Shown: positions 8,788 to 17,354, counted from the stretch's first letter. The stretch: DNA of 64,000 bases from Aeromonas eucrenophila (GCF_000819865.1 NZ_CDDF01000016.1:124001-188000), one strand, 5' to 3'. Notes: generated by a model not told the origin, from the letters alone. A program made the numbers and translations.

Positions 8788-9999
8788 ATGCCGTACAGCT
8801 ATCTCTCACATTTGCGCTGCAGCAAGACAGGCGAGATCCATGATGCCGATCAGCCCCAGCAACTGAGCCGGGTCGGGGCGCCGCTCTTGGCAAGCTACGA
8901 TCTCGAGGCCCTGAAGCAGGTCTGGCGACCGGCCGATCTGCTGGGTCGTCCCGCCACCCTGTGGCGCTATCACGAGCTGCTGCCGGTGCAGGATCCCGCT
9001 CAGGTGGTCACCCTGGGAGAGGGCTTCACCCCGCTGTTGCCCCTGCCGACCCTGGGCAAGCAGATAGGTATCCCGGATCTCTGGATGAAGGATGAGAGCA
9101 TCATCCCCACCGGCTCCTTCAAGGCCAGGGGCGCCGCGGTCGGCGTGTCCCGTGCCCGCGAGCTCGGCGTCACTCACTTCGCCATGCCCACCAACGGCAA
9201 TGCCGGCGCGGCCTGGGCGCTCTACGGTGCTCGCGCCGGACTGCGCAGCACCATCGTCATGCCCCAGGCGGCCCCCGCCATCACCCGGTTGGAGACCTCC
9301 CTGGCCGGCACCCGCCTCTATCTGGTGGACGGCCTCATCAGCGACGCCGGTCGCCAGGTGGCCCAGGCAGTGGCGGAGCAGTCCCTGTTCGACGCCTCCA
9401 CCCTGAAGGAGCCCTATCGCATCGAGGGCAAGAAGACCATGGGGCTGGAAATCGCCGAGCAGTTCGGCTGGACCCTGCCGGACGTGATCCTCTACCCCAC
9501 GGGTGGCGGCGTCGGTCTCATCGGCATTTACAAGGCGCTGCGGGAGTTGCAGGAACTCGGCTGGATAAAAGGGGATCTACCCCGACTGGTGGCTGTGCAG
9601 GCGAGCGGCTGCGCCCCCATAGTGCAGGCCTGGCAGCAAGGCGCGCAGGAGTCCGCGTTCTGGCCGGACTCCCAGACCCTGGCCTTTGGCATCAATGTGC
9701 CCAAGGCGCTGGGGGATTTCCTGGTGCTCGACGCCCTCTACAACACCAACGGCTATGCCATCGCGGTGGACGACAAGGCCATCCAGACAGAGATCCGCCA
9801 ACTCGCCTCCCGGGAGGGCAGCTTCGTCTGCCCGGAGGGGGCCGCCGCCTTCGCCGCCGCCCGCCAATTGCGGGAAGCGGGTTGGATCAAGGAGCACGAA
9901 CGGGTGGTGGTGCTCAACACCGGCGCCGGCATCAAGTATCCGGATTCGATCACTGTGCTGCCCCAGCGGCTGCGCCGTGACGGGAGGATCCCCGCATGA
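8788..9999 (+). CDS. Threonine-synthase-like PLP-dependent enzyme
   Basis: This is a 403-residue fold-type II PLP enzyme of the threonine synthase group (COG0498). The Schiff-base lysine lies in PTGSFKARGA near residue 111, the phosphate-binding glycine loop in YPTGGGVGLIG near residue 235, and the end in GAGIKYPDS. The N-terminus LRCSKTGEIHDAD has only one cysteine where many plant/archaeal-type threonine synthases have a CxxC pair, so no zinc ribbon is expected. The gene overlaps the first gene of a polar amino-acid ABC transporter by four bases and is surely co-transcribed with it. That context hints at metabolism of the imported amino acid rather than routine threonine synthesis, which would normally use a thrABC operon. 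Fold and cofactor are secure; the reaction is open. Confidence 0.8.
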   Translation: MPYSYLSHLRCSKTGEIHDADQPQQLSRVGAPLLASYDLEALKQVWRPADLLGRPATLWRYHELLPVQDPAQVVTLGEGFTPLLPLPTLGKQIGIPDLWMKDESIIPTGSFKARGAAVGVSRARELGVTHFAMPTNGNAGAAWALYGARAGLRSTIVMPQAAPAITRLETSLAGTRLYLVDGLISDAGRQVAQAVAEQSLFDASTLKEPYRIEGKKTMGLEIAEQFGWTLPDVILYPTGGGVGLIGIYKALRELQELGWIKGDLPRLVAVQASGCAPIVQAWQQGAQESAFWPDSQTLAFGINVPKALGDFLVLDALYNTNGYAIAVDDKAIQTEIRQLASREGSFVCPEGAAAFAAARQLREAGWIKEHERVVVLNTGAGIKYPDSITVLPQRLRRDGRIPA

Positions 10000-10661
10000 C
10001 CTTCGACTGGGCCTTCATCCTCTCCACCCTGCCCGCCTTCGGCAAGTCGGTCTGGGTCACCTTGCAGCTTGGCGCCATCGTCATCGCTACCTCCCTCGCG
10101 GTGGCCCTGCTCAACGTAGGGCTGCTAGGGCTGCACAAGCCGGCGCTCAGCCCCCTGGTGCGCGGCTATGTGGAGCTGGCCCGCAACACGCCGCTGCTGA
10201 TCCAGCTGTTCTTCCTCTACTTCGGGCTGCCGGCCCTGGGGTTGTCACTATCGGGTTTCACCACTGCGGTGATCGCCATGACCTTCCTCGGCGGCGGCTA
10301 CCTGACAGAGGCGCTGCGGGCCGGGGTGGCGGCGGTGCCCGCCAGCCAGCTGGAGGCAGGCCAGGCCATCGGCCTCTCCCGCTGGCAGCTGCTGCGCCAC
10401 GTGCAGCTGCCTCAGGCCTGGCTTGCCAGCCTGCCGGCGCTCTTTGCCAACTTCATCTTCCTGCTCAAAGAGACCACGGTCGCCTCGGCGGTGGCGGTGC
10501 CCGAGCTGCTCTACACCACCAAGAACTACATCGCCCTCTACTACAAGACCTACGAGATGCTGGCGGTGCTGACCCTGATGTGCGTGCTGATCTTCCTGCC
10601 GCTGTCTCTAGCTTTACGGGTACTGGAGAGGAGGCTGCAACATGGTCAGTTCGGTCACTGA
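9996..10661 (+). CDS. Polar amino-acid ABC transporter permease (HisM/GlnP type)
   Basis: This 221-residue integral membrane permease belongs to the amino-acid uptake (HEQRo) class. It begins with the N-terminal segment SVWVTLQLGAIVIATSLAVALL, has the ELARNTPLLIQLFFLYFGLP motif, and carries the cytoplasmic EAA loop QAIGLSRWQLLRHVQLPQAW that docks on the ATPase. The start codon overlaps the stop of the upstream PLP enzyme (ATGA). It pairs with the permease at 10754 to form the heterodimeric channel. The substrate is not readable from the sequence; relatives move glutamine, glutamate, arginine, histidine or cystine. Confidence 0.9.
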   Translation: MTFDWAFILSTLPAFGKSVWVTLQLGAIVIATSLAVALLNVGLLGLHKPALSPLVRGYVELARNTPLLIQLFFLYFGLPALGLSLSGFTTAVIAMTFLGGGYLTEALRAGVAAVPASQLEAGQAIGLSRWQLLRHVQLPQAWLASLPALFANFIFLLKETTVASAVAVPELLYTTKNYIALYYKTYEMLAVLTLMCVLIFLPLSLALRVLERRLQHGQFGH

Positions 10662-10753
10662 GTCGCTGATGCAGTCGCGGCTCCCCATGTGGGCACGGAT
10701 CTTTATGCCGCTGCCGTCACCCACACAACACGCATTGGAAGGGAGGGATGATT

Positions 10754-11416
10754 ATGGCCTCTCCGGTTTCTGAGTTGCTGGGCCAGGCCCTGCCCCTGCT
10801 GGCGATCGGCGCGGGCCAGACCCTCGCCATCTCCCTGCTCGCCATCCTGTTCGCCACCCTGGGTGGCCTTGGCTACGGCGTACTGGCGCAGCAGGGCGGT
10901 CGCTTGACCCAGGGGGTGCTGCGAGTCTATCTGGAGCTGTTTCGGGTGGTGCCAGTGCTGGTGTGGCTCTATCTGTTCTTCTTCGGGCTGCCTATCGTCT
11001 TTGGCCTCGACATCCCGGCCTTCTGGTGCGCCGTGCTGGTGCTCTCCCTGTGGGGGGCGAGCGAGGTAGGGGAAGTGGTGCGCGGCGGGCTGGGATCCCT
11101 AGCCCGTGGTCAGCAGGAGGCCGGGCTGGCCCTCGGCCTCTCCCGCTGGCAGCTCTATCGCCACGTGCTGCTGCCCCAGGCGCTGCAGAGGCTGACGCCG
11201 CCCACCATCAACATCCACACCCGCATCATCAAGACCAGCTCCCTGGCGGTGCTGATCGGGGTAGTGGAGGTGATCAAGGTGGGCCAGCAGATCATAGAGC
11301 GCACCTATGCCTCCCTGCTCATCTACGGCCTGCTGTTTTTGTTCTTCTTTCTGGTCTGCTATCCGCTCTCGCTCGCCTCGCGCCGGCTCGAGCAAAAATG
11401 GGGTAATGCGGTATGA
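10754..11416 (+). CDS. Polar amino-acid ABC transporter permease, second subunit
   Basis: This 220-residue permease has the same architecture as the upstream one: the TLAISLLAILFATLGGLGYG segment, an ELFRVVPVLVWLYLFFFGLP motif and the EAA loop LALGLSRWQLYRHVLLPQAL. Two ATGs lie six bases apart. The second, at 10754, is preferred because GGAGGG sits seven bases before it and almost touches the first. A 92-base gap separates it from the first permease, the only loose joint in this operon. Its stop codon overlaps the start of the ATPase gene. Confidence 0.9.
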   Translation: MASPVSELLGQALPLLAIGAGQTLAISLLAILFATLGGLGYGVLAQQGGRLTQGVLRVYLELFRVVPVLVWLYLFFFGLPIVFGLDIPAFWCAVLVLSLWGASEVGEVVRGGLGSLARGQQEAGLALGLSRWQLYRHVLLPQALQRLTPPTINIHTRIIKTSSLAVLIGVVEVIKVGQQIIERTYASLLIYGLLFLFFFLVCYPLSLASRRLEQKWGNAV

Positions 11417-12174
11417 CGCCTCTGCTTGAACTCAATGCTGTCAGCAAACAATTCGGTCAGAACCGGGTACTGGACGGGGTCAGCCTCAAGGTACAAGCCG
11501 GTGAGGTGATCGTCATCCTGGGGCCGAGCGGCTGCGGCAAGAGCACCTTGCTGCGCACCCTCAACGGGCTCGAGCCCATTCAGGGCGGCGAGATCCGCTT
11601 CGACGGCCAACGGCTGGATGCCGGCACCGACTGGCAACGCGTGCGCCAGCGCATCGGCATGGTGTTTCAGAGCTATCACCTGTTCCCGAACCTGAACGTG
11701 CTGGAGAACGTGCTGCTCGGGCCCCTTCAGGTGCAGAGGCGGGAACGGGCCGAGGCCCTGTTGCAGGTGGAGCAGCTGTTGACCCGGGTGGGCCTCTGGG
11801 AGAAGCGCCACGCCTATCCGCGCGAGCTCTCCGGCGGCCAGCAGCAGCGCATCGCCATAGTGCGGGCCCTGTGCATGAACCCCCAGGTGATGCTGTTCGA
11901 CGAGGTCACCGCCGCCCTGGATCCCGAGATGGTGCAGGAGGTGCTGGAGGTGATCCGGGATCTCGCCGGCAGCGGCATGACGCTGCTCATCGTCACCCAC
12001 GAGCTGGCGTTCGCCCAGGCGGTGGCGGATCGCATCGTCTTCATGGAGGAGGGCCACATCCTGGAGCAGGCCGCCCCCCACCAGTTCTTCGATAACCCGA
12101 GGAGTCAGCGTGCGCGCCAGTTCCTCGCCAAGTTTTCTTATACAAATGTCATCAAACGAAAGGAGTCAGCATGA
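11413..12174 (+). CDS. Amino-acid ABC transporter ATP-binding protein (GlnQ/HisP type)
   Basis: This 253-residue ATPase drives the importer. Walker A is GPSGCGKST near residue 39, the Q-loop MVFQSYHLFPNLNVLENV, the signature LSGGQQQRIAIVRAL, Walker B VMLFDEVTAALDPE, and the H-loop VTHE. The FPNLNVLENV and ALDPEMV motifs are characteristic of polar amino-acid transporters. ATGA overlaps join it to both the upstream permease and the downstream binding-protein gene. Two copies would sit under the permease heterodimer. Confidence 0.95.
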   Translation: MTPLLELNAVSKQFGQNRVLDGVSLKVQAGEVIVILGPSGCGKSTLLRTLNGLEPIQGGEIRFDGQRLDAGTDWQRVRQRIGMVFQSYHLFPNLNVLENVLLGPLQVQRRERAEALLQVEQLLTRVGLWEKRHAYPRELSGGQQQRIAIVRALCMNPQVMLFDEVTAALDPEMVQEVLEVIRDLAGSGMTLLIVTHELAFAQAVADRIVFMEEGHILEQAAPHQFFDNPRSQRARQFLAKFSYTNVIKRKESA

Positions 12175-13007
12175 AGAAAATTACTTCGGTTCTGTTTAGC
12201 GCCCTGATCGGGCTCGGGATCGCCAGCGGCGCCGCCCAGGCGGCGGACGGTTCCCTCGACAAGATCAAGGCCCGCGACAAGCTCATCGTCGGGGTCTTCA
12301 CCGACAAGCCCCCCTTCGGCTTCGTGGATGAGAAGGGGCGCTACGTGGGCTTCGACACCGATCTCGGCCGCCGCTTTGCCAAGGATCTGCTGGGGGACGA
12401 GAACAAGATCGAATTCGTGGCGGTCGAGCCCGCCAGCCGCATCCCCTTCCTGCAGAGCGACAAGGTGGATCTGATCCTCGCCAACATGACGGTGACCCCG
12501 GAGCGGCGCGAGGTGGTGGACTTCACCAACCCAAACCTGAGGGTAGCGGTGCAGGTGCTGGTGCCGGAGCAGAGCGCCGCCAAAGGGCTGGACGATCTGG
12601 CGGACAAGACCCTGATCGTCACCACCGGCACCACCGCCGATATCTGGCTGACCCGCAACCACCCGGACTGGAAGGTGCTCAAGTTCGAGAAGAACTCCGA
12701 ATCCCTGCAGGCGCTGGCCCAGGGCCGCGGCGATGCCTATGCCCAGGACAACCTGGTGCTGTTCAGCTGGGCCAAGGAGAATCCGGGCTATCGCGTGCTG
12801 CCCCAGAAGCTGGGCTCGGAAGATCCGATCGCGCCGGCGGTGAAGAAGGGCAATATCGAGCTGCGTGACTGGGTCAACGACCGTCTCGCCAAGCTGGGGG
12901 AAGAGAAGTACCTGCTCAAGCTCTATGACCAGTACGTGCGTGAGAAACTGAGCGCCGACACCGATCCCAACGATGTCATAGTGGAAGGAGGCAAGTGGCA
13001 GGGCTGA
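12171..13007 (+). CDS. Amino-acid ABC transporter periplasmic substrate-binding protein
   Basis: The 278-residue product has a standard signal peptide (MKKITSVLFSALIGLG, likely cut after AAQA) and the SBP family 3 fold. IKARDKLIVGVFTDKPPFGFVDEKGRYVGFDTDLGRR is the N-terminal lobe signature, LILANMTVTPERREVVDF the ligand-contact strand, and VTTGTTADIW the hinge-side loop. It lacks the lipobox used by some relatives, so it should be free in the periplasm. Its start overlaps the ATPase stop. The Arg and Asp contacts typical of alpha-amino-acid binding are present, but the side-chain specificity cannot be called. It is the last gene of the operon and is followed by a terminator. Confidence 0.93.
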   Translation: MKKITSVLFSALIGLGIASGAAQAADGSLDKIKARDKLIVGVFTDKPPFGFVDEKGRYVGFDTDLGRRFAKDLLGDENKIEFVAVEPASRIPFLQSDKVDLILANMTVTPERREVVDFTNPNLRVAVQVLVPEQSAAKGLDDLADKTLIVTTGTTADIWLTRNHPDWKVLKFEKNSESLQALAQGRGDAYAQDNLVLFSWAKENPGYRVLPQKLGSEDPIAPAVKKGNIELRDWVNDRLAKLGEEKYLLKLYDQYVREKLSADTDPNDVIVEGGKWQG

Positions 13008-13096
13008 TCCCCGCCACCCAAGGAAGTGCTGAGTGTGTGAAGTGTGTGTGATCCTTTGGTTCCGTTGGTCCGCCAACCGCGAGGTTTGACTTTACA

Positions 13097-13128
13097 GGCG
13101 TCCCCCCCATGGGTGGCGCCTTTTTTTT
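13097..13128 (+). terminator. Terminator of the amino-acid transporter operon
   Basis: An imperfect GGCG...CGCC hairpin through a C7/GGG region ends in T8, about 90 bases after the binding-protein stop codon. Confidence 0.8.
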
Positions 13129-13236
13129 ATGTGCCGAAAATGGGGCCATTCGCCGCACTCGCTCTGTGAGCCAGCTCCCCCTGCCCACCCGGCGCCTGTG
13201 CCATCCTGACAGGGACAGCTTTGAGAGGAGAACCCC

Positions 13237-14499
13237 ATGTGGATAGAGGCCGAACCCGTCTACGGCGCCCTGGTGTCACTGGCCATCGGGCTCATCATCG
13301 GGCTGGAGCGCGGCTGGCAGGTACGCCAGCTAGGGGATAACCAGCGCATCGCCGGGATGCGGACCTATGGCCTCATCGGCCTGCTCGGCGGTGTCTGCGC
13401 CCTGCTGTTGCCGACCCTGGGTGCCTGGCTGGCACTGCTCGGCCTGCTGGCGGTCGTCATCGGCTGCGGCCTCTCGGTCTGGCTGGCCCAGCGCTGGCAA
13501 GGGGAGTTCGGCCTCACCAGCTCGGTGGCCATGGTGCTCACCTATCTGCTGGGGCTGATGTCGGTGTTGCAAAGCCCGAGCGAGGCGGTAGCCTGCGCCG
13601 TGCTGGCCGCCCTGCTGATGGGGCTCAAGGGCCAGATCCAGCAGGGCATGCTGTTCCTGAGCGAGACCGAGTTTCACGCCACCCTGCGCTTCCTGCTCAT
13701 CTCCCTGGTGCTGCTGCCGGTGCTGCCCAACACCGAGATGGGGCCGCTCAACGCCTTCAATCCCTTCAAGATCTGGCTGATGGTGGTGGTGATCGCCGGT
13801 ATCTCGTTCTCGGGCCACTTCGCGGTGCGCCTGCTCGGCACCCGCTCCGGGCTGGTGCTCACCAGCATGCTGGCGGGGTTTGCCTCCTCCACCGCCCTCA
13901 CCCTGCAGTTCGCCCGCCTCAACAAGGAGCAGCCGGGGCTGGAACGGCTGCTGGCCACTGGCATACTGCTGGCGGGGGCCACCATGTGGCTGCGGCTGCT
14001 GGTGCTGGTGCTGCTGATCCACACCGAGCTGGCGATGCGCCTCGCTGCCCCCCTGTTGCTGCTGGCTGCCACCGTCTACGGCTTCGCATTCTGGTTCTGG
14101 CGCCAGCGGGAGGAAACCAGCGACAACCCGGTGCAGCCCGAAACCCGCAATCCGCTGGATCTCGTCACCGCCATCAAGTTCGGCCTGCTGCTGGCGCTGA
14201 TCGGTTTCATGGCGACACTGCTGCAGGGCAGGGTCGGCGACTCCGGGGTCTATCTGCTGTCGCTGGTGTCAGGCATCACGGATGTGGACGCCATCACCCT
14301 CTCCCTCTCCCAGCTCGCCCACAAGGATCTGGCGCTGGCGGTGGCGGCCCGGGGCATACTGCTGGCGGGGCTGGTCAACTCCCTGGTGAAAGGCTTGCTG
14401 GCCCTGGTGATAGGCGGCCGCCGGCTGGGGCTGCGGGTCATGCTGCCCTATCTCGTCTCGGCGCTGCTGATCCTGCCCCTGCTGGACATCGGCTCCTGA
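13237..14499 (+). CDS. MgtC/SapB family membrane protein with DUF4010
   Basis: This 420-residue polytopic membrane protein has two known parts. The N-terminal MgtC/SapB-like domain has the signature LAIGLIIGLERGWQ, where the arginine after GLE is conserved, followed by RTYGLIGLLGG. The C-terminal DUF4010 domain includes the glycine-rich VSGITDVDAITLSLSQLA segment. About eleven hydrophobic segments are visible. MgtC proteins support growth at low magnesium or in host cells, but the larger MgtC-DUF4010 fusions have no agreed function. The gene stands between two terminated units, with GAGAGGAG before the ATG. Confidence 0.85.
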   Translation: MWIEAEPVYGALVSLAIGLIIGLERGWQVRQLGDNQRIAGMRTYGLIGLLGGVCALLLPTLGAWLALLGLLAVVIGCGLSVWLAQRWQGEFGLTSSVAMVLTYLLGLMSVLQSPSEAVACAVLAALLMGLKGQIQQGMLFLSETEFHATLRFLLISLVLLPVLPNTEMGPLNAFNPFKIWLMVVVIAGISFSGHFAVRLLGTRSGLVLTSMLAGFASSTALTLQFARLNKEQPGLERLLATGILLAGATMWLRLLVLVLLIHTELAMRLAAPLLLLAATVYGFAFWFWRQREETSDNPVQPETRNPLDLVTAIKFGLLLALIGFMATLLQGRVGDSGVYLLSLVSGITDVDAITLSLSQLAHKDLALAVAARGILLAGLVNSLVKGLLALVIGGRRLGLRVMLPYLVSALLILPLLDIGS

Positions 14500-14555
14500 C
14501 GGCACCCGACAACAGAGGTATACTGGCGCCTCTTGGCATCGGAGGAGAGACGAGC

Positions 14556-15143
14556 ATGGCGAGTGATTGGGACAACATTCTGGCGGGTGGCCCCCTCACC
14601 CAGACCGAGGAGATAGCAAACGACCGCATCCGCGGCCAGGCCTTGCTGGCCCAGCTCAACGGCTCCTCCTCCGGGGATCATCCCCTGCGCCAGCGCCTGT
14701 GTGGCGAGCTGTTCGGCCAGTGCCCGGATTCGTGCTGGATCAGCACCCCCTTCACCTGCGAGTTTGGCCGCAACATCCATATCGGCGAGAAGACCTTCTT
14801 CAACTTCAACGTCACCATACTGGACGTCGGCGAGGTGCATATCGGCAACCATGTGCTGCTGGCCCCGAACGTGCAGATCTACACTGCCACCCACAGCCTG
14901 GACCACCTGGAGCGTCGCAGTTGGACCGCCTACAACAAGCCGGTGCGCATCGGCGATGACTGCTGGATAGGTGGCGGCGCCATCATCTGCCCCGGCGTCA
15001 CCATAGGGCCGAGATCCATCATAGGCGCCGGCGCCGTGGTCTCCCGCGACATACCCGCAGACTCTCTGGCCGTGGGCAACCCGGCCAGAGTCATCCGCAC
15101 GTTGAGCCCGGACGAGCCACGGGATCTGGAACTGACATCATGA
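14556..15143 (+). CDS. Maltose/galactoside-type sugar O-acetyltransferase
   Basis: This 195-residue left-handed beta-helix acetyltransferase belongs to the Maa/LacA/NodL family. The hexapeptide repeats are visible from TCEFGRNIHIGEKTFFN to VGNPARVIRTL, with the catalytic histidine in TATHSLD and the conserved WIGGGAIICPGVTIG stretch. The N-terminal part shows the Mac domain. These enzymes move an acetyl group from acetyl-CoA to a sugar hydroxyl; the acceptor is unknown. The ATG at 14556 has GGAGGAGAG before it; the frame is open much further upstream, but only inside the preceding gene. Its stop overlaps the start of the DUF1294 gene (ATGA), so the two are coupled. Confidence 0.9.
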   Translation: MASDWDNILAGGPLTQTEEIANDRIRGQALLAQLNGSSSGDHPLRQRLCGELFGQCPDSCWISTPFTCEFGRNIHIGEKTFFNFNVTILDVGEVHIGNHVLLAPNVQIYTATHSLDHLERRSWTAYNKPVRIGDDCWIGGGAIICPGVTIGPRSIIGAGAVVSRDIPADSLAVGNPARVIRTLSPDEPRDLELTS

Positions 15144-15481
15144 TCTGGCTCGCCCTGCTCCCCCTGCTCTGGACCGGCTGGATCGGCATTCAGGACGCCA
15201 ACTGGTGGCCGCTGGCTCTGGTCACCACCATGAGCCTGCTGACGGCGCTGGCCTACGCCCATGACAAACGCCAGGCGGTGCGCGGCGGCTGGCGCGTGCC
15301 GGAATCCCGTCTGCACCTGCTGGAGCTGCTCGGCGGCTGGCCGGGGGCGCTTATCGCCCGCCACTGGCTGCGCCACAAGACCCAGAAGGGAAGTTACCGG
15401 CTGGTGTTCTGGTTTATCGTGCTGCTGCACCTGACCCTGTGGGGACTCTGGGTCGGACGACCGCTCTGGCAGGGAGCTTGA
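15140..15481 (+). CDS. DUF1294 small membrane protein
   Basis: The 113-residue protein has three to four hydrophobic helices and the DUF1294 signature: YAHDKRQAVRGGWRVPES, then LHLLELLGGWPGALIAR and the basic HKTQKGSYRLVFWFIV. In other bacteria DUF1294 is often fused to a cold-shock domain; here it stands alone. The function is unknown. It overlaps the sugar acetyltransferase gene by four bases and is translated in step with it. Confidence 0.85.
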   Translation: MIWLALLPLLWTGWIGIQDANWWPLALVTTMSLLTALAYAHDKRQAVRGGWRVPESRLHLLELLGGWPGALIARHWLRHKTQKGSYRLVFWFIVLLHLTLWGLWVGRPLWQGA

Positions 15482-15560
15482 GGGTTTATCTTCCCCTTAT
15501 GGCTCTCCGGGGGGAAAGATCAGGTTGGAGCTGAACAGTACAGACCGATATGGCCGCTGT

Positions 15561-15600
15561 TTTCCCCTTCCCTTCCGGCGGGAGAAGGGCCGAGAATGGG
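15561..15600. repeat. Degenerate REP-like palindromic element
   Basis: A CCCTTCC...GGAGAAGGG hairpin followed on the right by a pyrimidine/purine tail. Read on the minus strand it resembles the CCCTCA...CCCTTCTCCC elements at 18874 and 19002. It lies in the gap between the DUF1294 gene and the next small gene. Confidence 0.4.
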
Positions 15601-15643
15601 GGTATTGCGCAGTCACGCAAGCTCTGAACGAAAGGAGTCCGTT

Positions 15644-15856
15644 ATGACCATGTGGACAGGCATAGTCCTGATCGTCTTTATCAGCGTGCTGTTCGGCTAT
15701 CTCGGCAAGCGTGCCCGCTACCGGCTGGGGGATGCCCGCATCACCGACCGTCTCGGCAAGCAGGACATGATCATCAAGGAGCTGCAGGAGCGGGTCGCCA
15801 ACCTAGAGGCCATCGTCATCGAAGAGGAGAAGCGGCGGCCTTTCAAGGAGCTTTGA
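15644..15856 (+). CDS. Small single-pass membrane protein with PspB-like layout
   Basis: This 70-residue protein has one N-terminal membrane helix (WTGIVLIVFISVLFGYLG) followed by a charged, probably coiled-coil tail (KQDMIIKELQERVANLEAIV). That is the topology and size of phage-shock protein B, but the sequence does not otherwise identify it, and no pspA or pspC lies nearby. The ATG at 15644 has AAAGGAG in front; an upstream in-frame ATG lacks a ribosome site. A hairpin follows the gene. Confidence 0.65.
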   Translation: MTMWTGIVLIVFISVLFGYLGKRARYRLGDARITDRLGKQDMIIKELQERVANLEAIVIEEEKRRPFKEL

Positions 15857-15906
15857 GCCCCAGGAGCTGACGACACGGCGCCAGAAAGCAGTGAAATATT
15901 TCGTTT

Positions 15907-15932
15907 AAACGGCAACCAACAGGTTGCCGTTT
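15907..15932. terminator. Bidirectional terminator hairpin (AACGGCAACC type)
   Basis: Perfect 11-base arms AAACGGCAACC / GGTTGCCGTTT around a four-base loop, between the convergent small membrane protein and PaiB-like genes. The same stem recurs at 17298-17325. Confidence 0.7.
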
Positions 15933-15971
15933 CGCTATATGTAGCAAGGTTGGTATTTATCACTGCCTCTA

Positions 15972-16598
15972 TCAGGATGGTCGGCGTTGCATCGCCTCTG
16001 CCAGCGCCGTCTGGCCCTTGGTCTGCAGAGCATCTATGGCTCCCTGCCGGTCCGCCCCCTCCTTGTTCTGGCTCAGCTTGAACTTGCCCACCAGCTCGCT
16101 TATCTCGACTTCGATACCGACCACGGCCGCCACCATGGCCTCGAGATAGTCTCGCGGCGCGTCCGCCATCTTCCAGGGGCTGGACTCGGCTGCCTCATGA
16201 ACCCGCGTCAGGCTCGCCAGCAGGCGGCGCACGAAGCGGGCATCGTCGCGTACCCGGATGCGGCCGTGGGCATGCACCACGGCGTAGTTCCAGGTCGGCA
16301 CCTGCTTATGGTGTTCCTGCTTGCTCGGATACCAGTTCGGGGAGACATAGCCGTCGGCGGCCTTGAAGAGCACCAGCACCTCCTGCCCGTCCGTCACCGC
16401 CTGCCAGAGCGGGTTGTTGCGGGCTACGTGAGCGCGCAGGACGCCATGCTCCCCTTCCCCTGCATCGAATTCGAACGGTAGGTGATCCGCATCCAACCCT
16501 CCCTTGCCCTGAGTGATCAGGGCCCCCAGCGGATGGGCCCGCATCAGCGCGTGCAGCGCCTCGGGATCTGTGACGGCAAAATGGGTTGGCAGATACAT
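15972..16598 (-). CDS. PaiB-like FMN-binding protein
   Basis: This 208-residue protein belongs to the PaiB / FMN_bind_2 family, whose Bacillus member acts with PaiA as a negative regulator of sporulation and protease genes. The split-barrel flavin fold is marked by GYVSPNWYPSKQEHHKQVPTWNY, the family's most conserved block, followed by VHAHGRIRV. The ATG at 16598 is chosen because AAGGAG lies five bases before it; the GTG two codons upstream overlaps that site. No paiA-type acetyltransferase lies beside it, so a regulatory role is only a family inference. Confidence 0.85.
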   Translation of the reverse strand: MYLPTHFAVTDPEALHALMRAHPLGALITQGKGGLDADHLPFEFDAGEGEHGVLRAHVARNNPLWQAVTDGQEVLVLFKAADGYVSPNWYPSKQEHHKQVPTWNYAVVHAHGRIRVRDDARFVRRLLASLTRVHEAAESSPWKMADAPRDYLEAMVAAVVGIEVEISELVGKFKLSQNKEGADRQGAIDALQTKGQTALAEAMQRRPS

Positions 16599-16682
16599 AA
16601 TCACTCCTTGGACGGTGGAAAGACCCGAGTTCCATTCGGGAAGAGCTCGCCTCGGCGAGCACGGATATTCAGCTCAGGGCCA

Positions 16683-17210
16683 TCAGGTCCTGGCAAGCGC
16701 TTGCAGCCACTCATGGCCCGCCGGCCAGGAACCCAGGCCGCTGGCGCCATTGATATGGCCCGCCTCGCCTATGTTCACCAGAGTGCTGCCCCAGCTGGCC
16801 GCACATTGCTCCGAGTGGGCAATGTCACCATAGGGGTCATCGGCGCTGGCAATCAATATGGATTTGAACGGCAGGCTCGCCATTGGCAAGGGTGCAAACC
16901 CCGTCGCCTGGCTCGGAAATACCGGGCCCAGAGGGTCTGGCACCGCCACCAGCAAGGCGGCCTTGATCGTCAACTCGGTTTGCGCCGCCCAGTGGGCGAC
17001 CAGCAGGCATGCCAGGCTATGAGCGACCAGGATCGTCTCCTCGCCATGGTGTTTGACGCTGGCCTCGAGCGACGCAACCCAGTCGCTGCACGCCGGGCTG
17101 TCCCAATCCAGCTGTTCAACCCGGCTATAGCCACGGTTGGCTTGCTCCCAATGGCTCTGCCAGTGATCCGGCCCCGAGTTTCCTATCCCTGGCAATATCA
17201 GTACTTTCAT
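16683..17210 (-). CDS. RBBP9/YdeN-family serine hydrolase
   Basis: This 175-residue alpha/beta hydrolase belongs to the DUF1234/RBBP9 family. The opening PGIGNSGPDHWQSHWE is the family hallmark. The nucleophile elbow is VAHSLAC, the acid lies in SADDPYGD, and the catalytic histidine in GEAGHIN. The small size and lack of a lid are typical. Bacterial members such as YdeN are esterases of unknown natural substrate. It lies between two terminators and is transcribed alone. Confidence 0.88.
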   Translation of the reverse strand: MKVLILPGIGNSGPDHWQSHWEQANRGYSRVEQLDWDSPACSDWVASLEASVKHHGEETILVAHSLACLLVAHWAAQTELTIKAALLVAVPDPLGPVFPSQATGFAPLPMASLPFKSILIASADDPYGDIAHSEQCAASWGSTLVNIGEAGHINGASGLGSWPAGHEWLQALART

Positions 17211-17297
17211 ATGGCAAGTTTCCTTTTGCGACTAGACCCGGATCACCCTGTGCGGCAGGGCCTTCCATCTTGGCAGGATAAGGACTGCCAAGACAAT

Positions 17298-17325
17298 AAA
17301 ACGGCAACCATAGGGTTGCCGTTTT
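17298..17325 (-). terminator. Terminator of the argCBFGH operon
   Basis: Perfect 12-base arms AAAACGGCAACC / GGTTGCCGTTTT around ATAG. On the minus strand the stem is followed by GTTTTATTG, 30 bases beyond the argH stop codon. Confidence 0.85.
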
Positions 17326-17354
17326 TGACTCCTTCGGACAGCGAGTTGTTTATT

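Noticed and set aside
13986-14555. Upstream extension of the sugar O-acetyltransferase
   Set aside because: It lies inside the MgtC/DUF4010 gene in another frame. The ATG at 14556 has a strong ribosome site and the usual family N-terminus.
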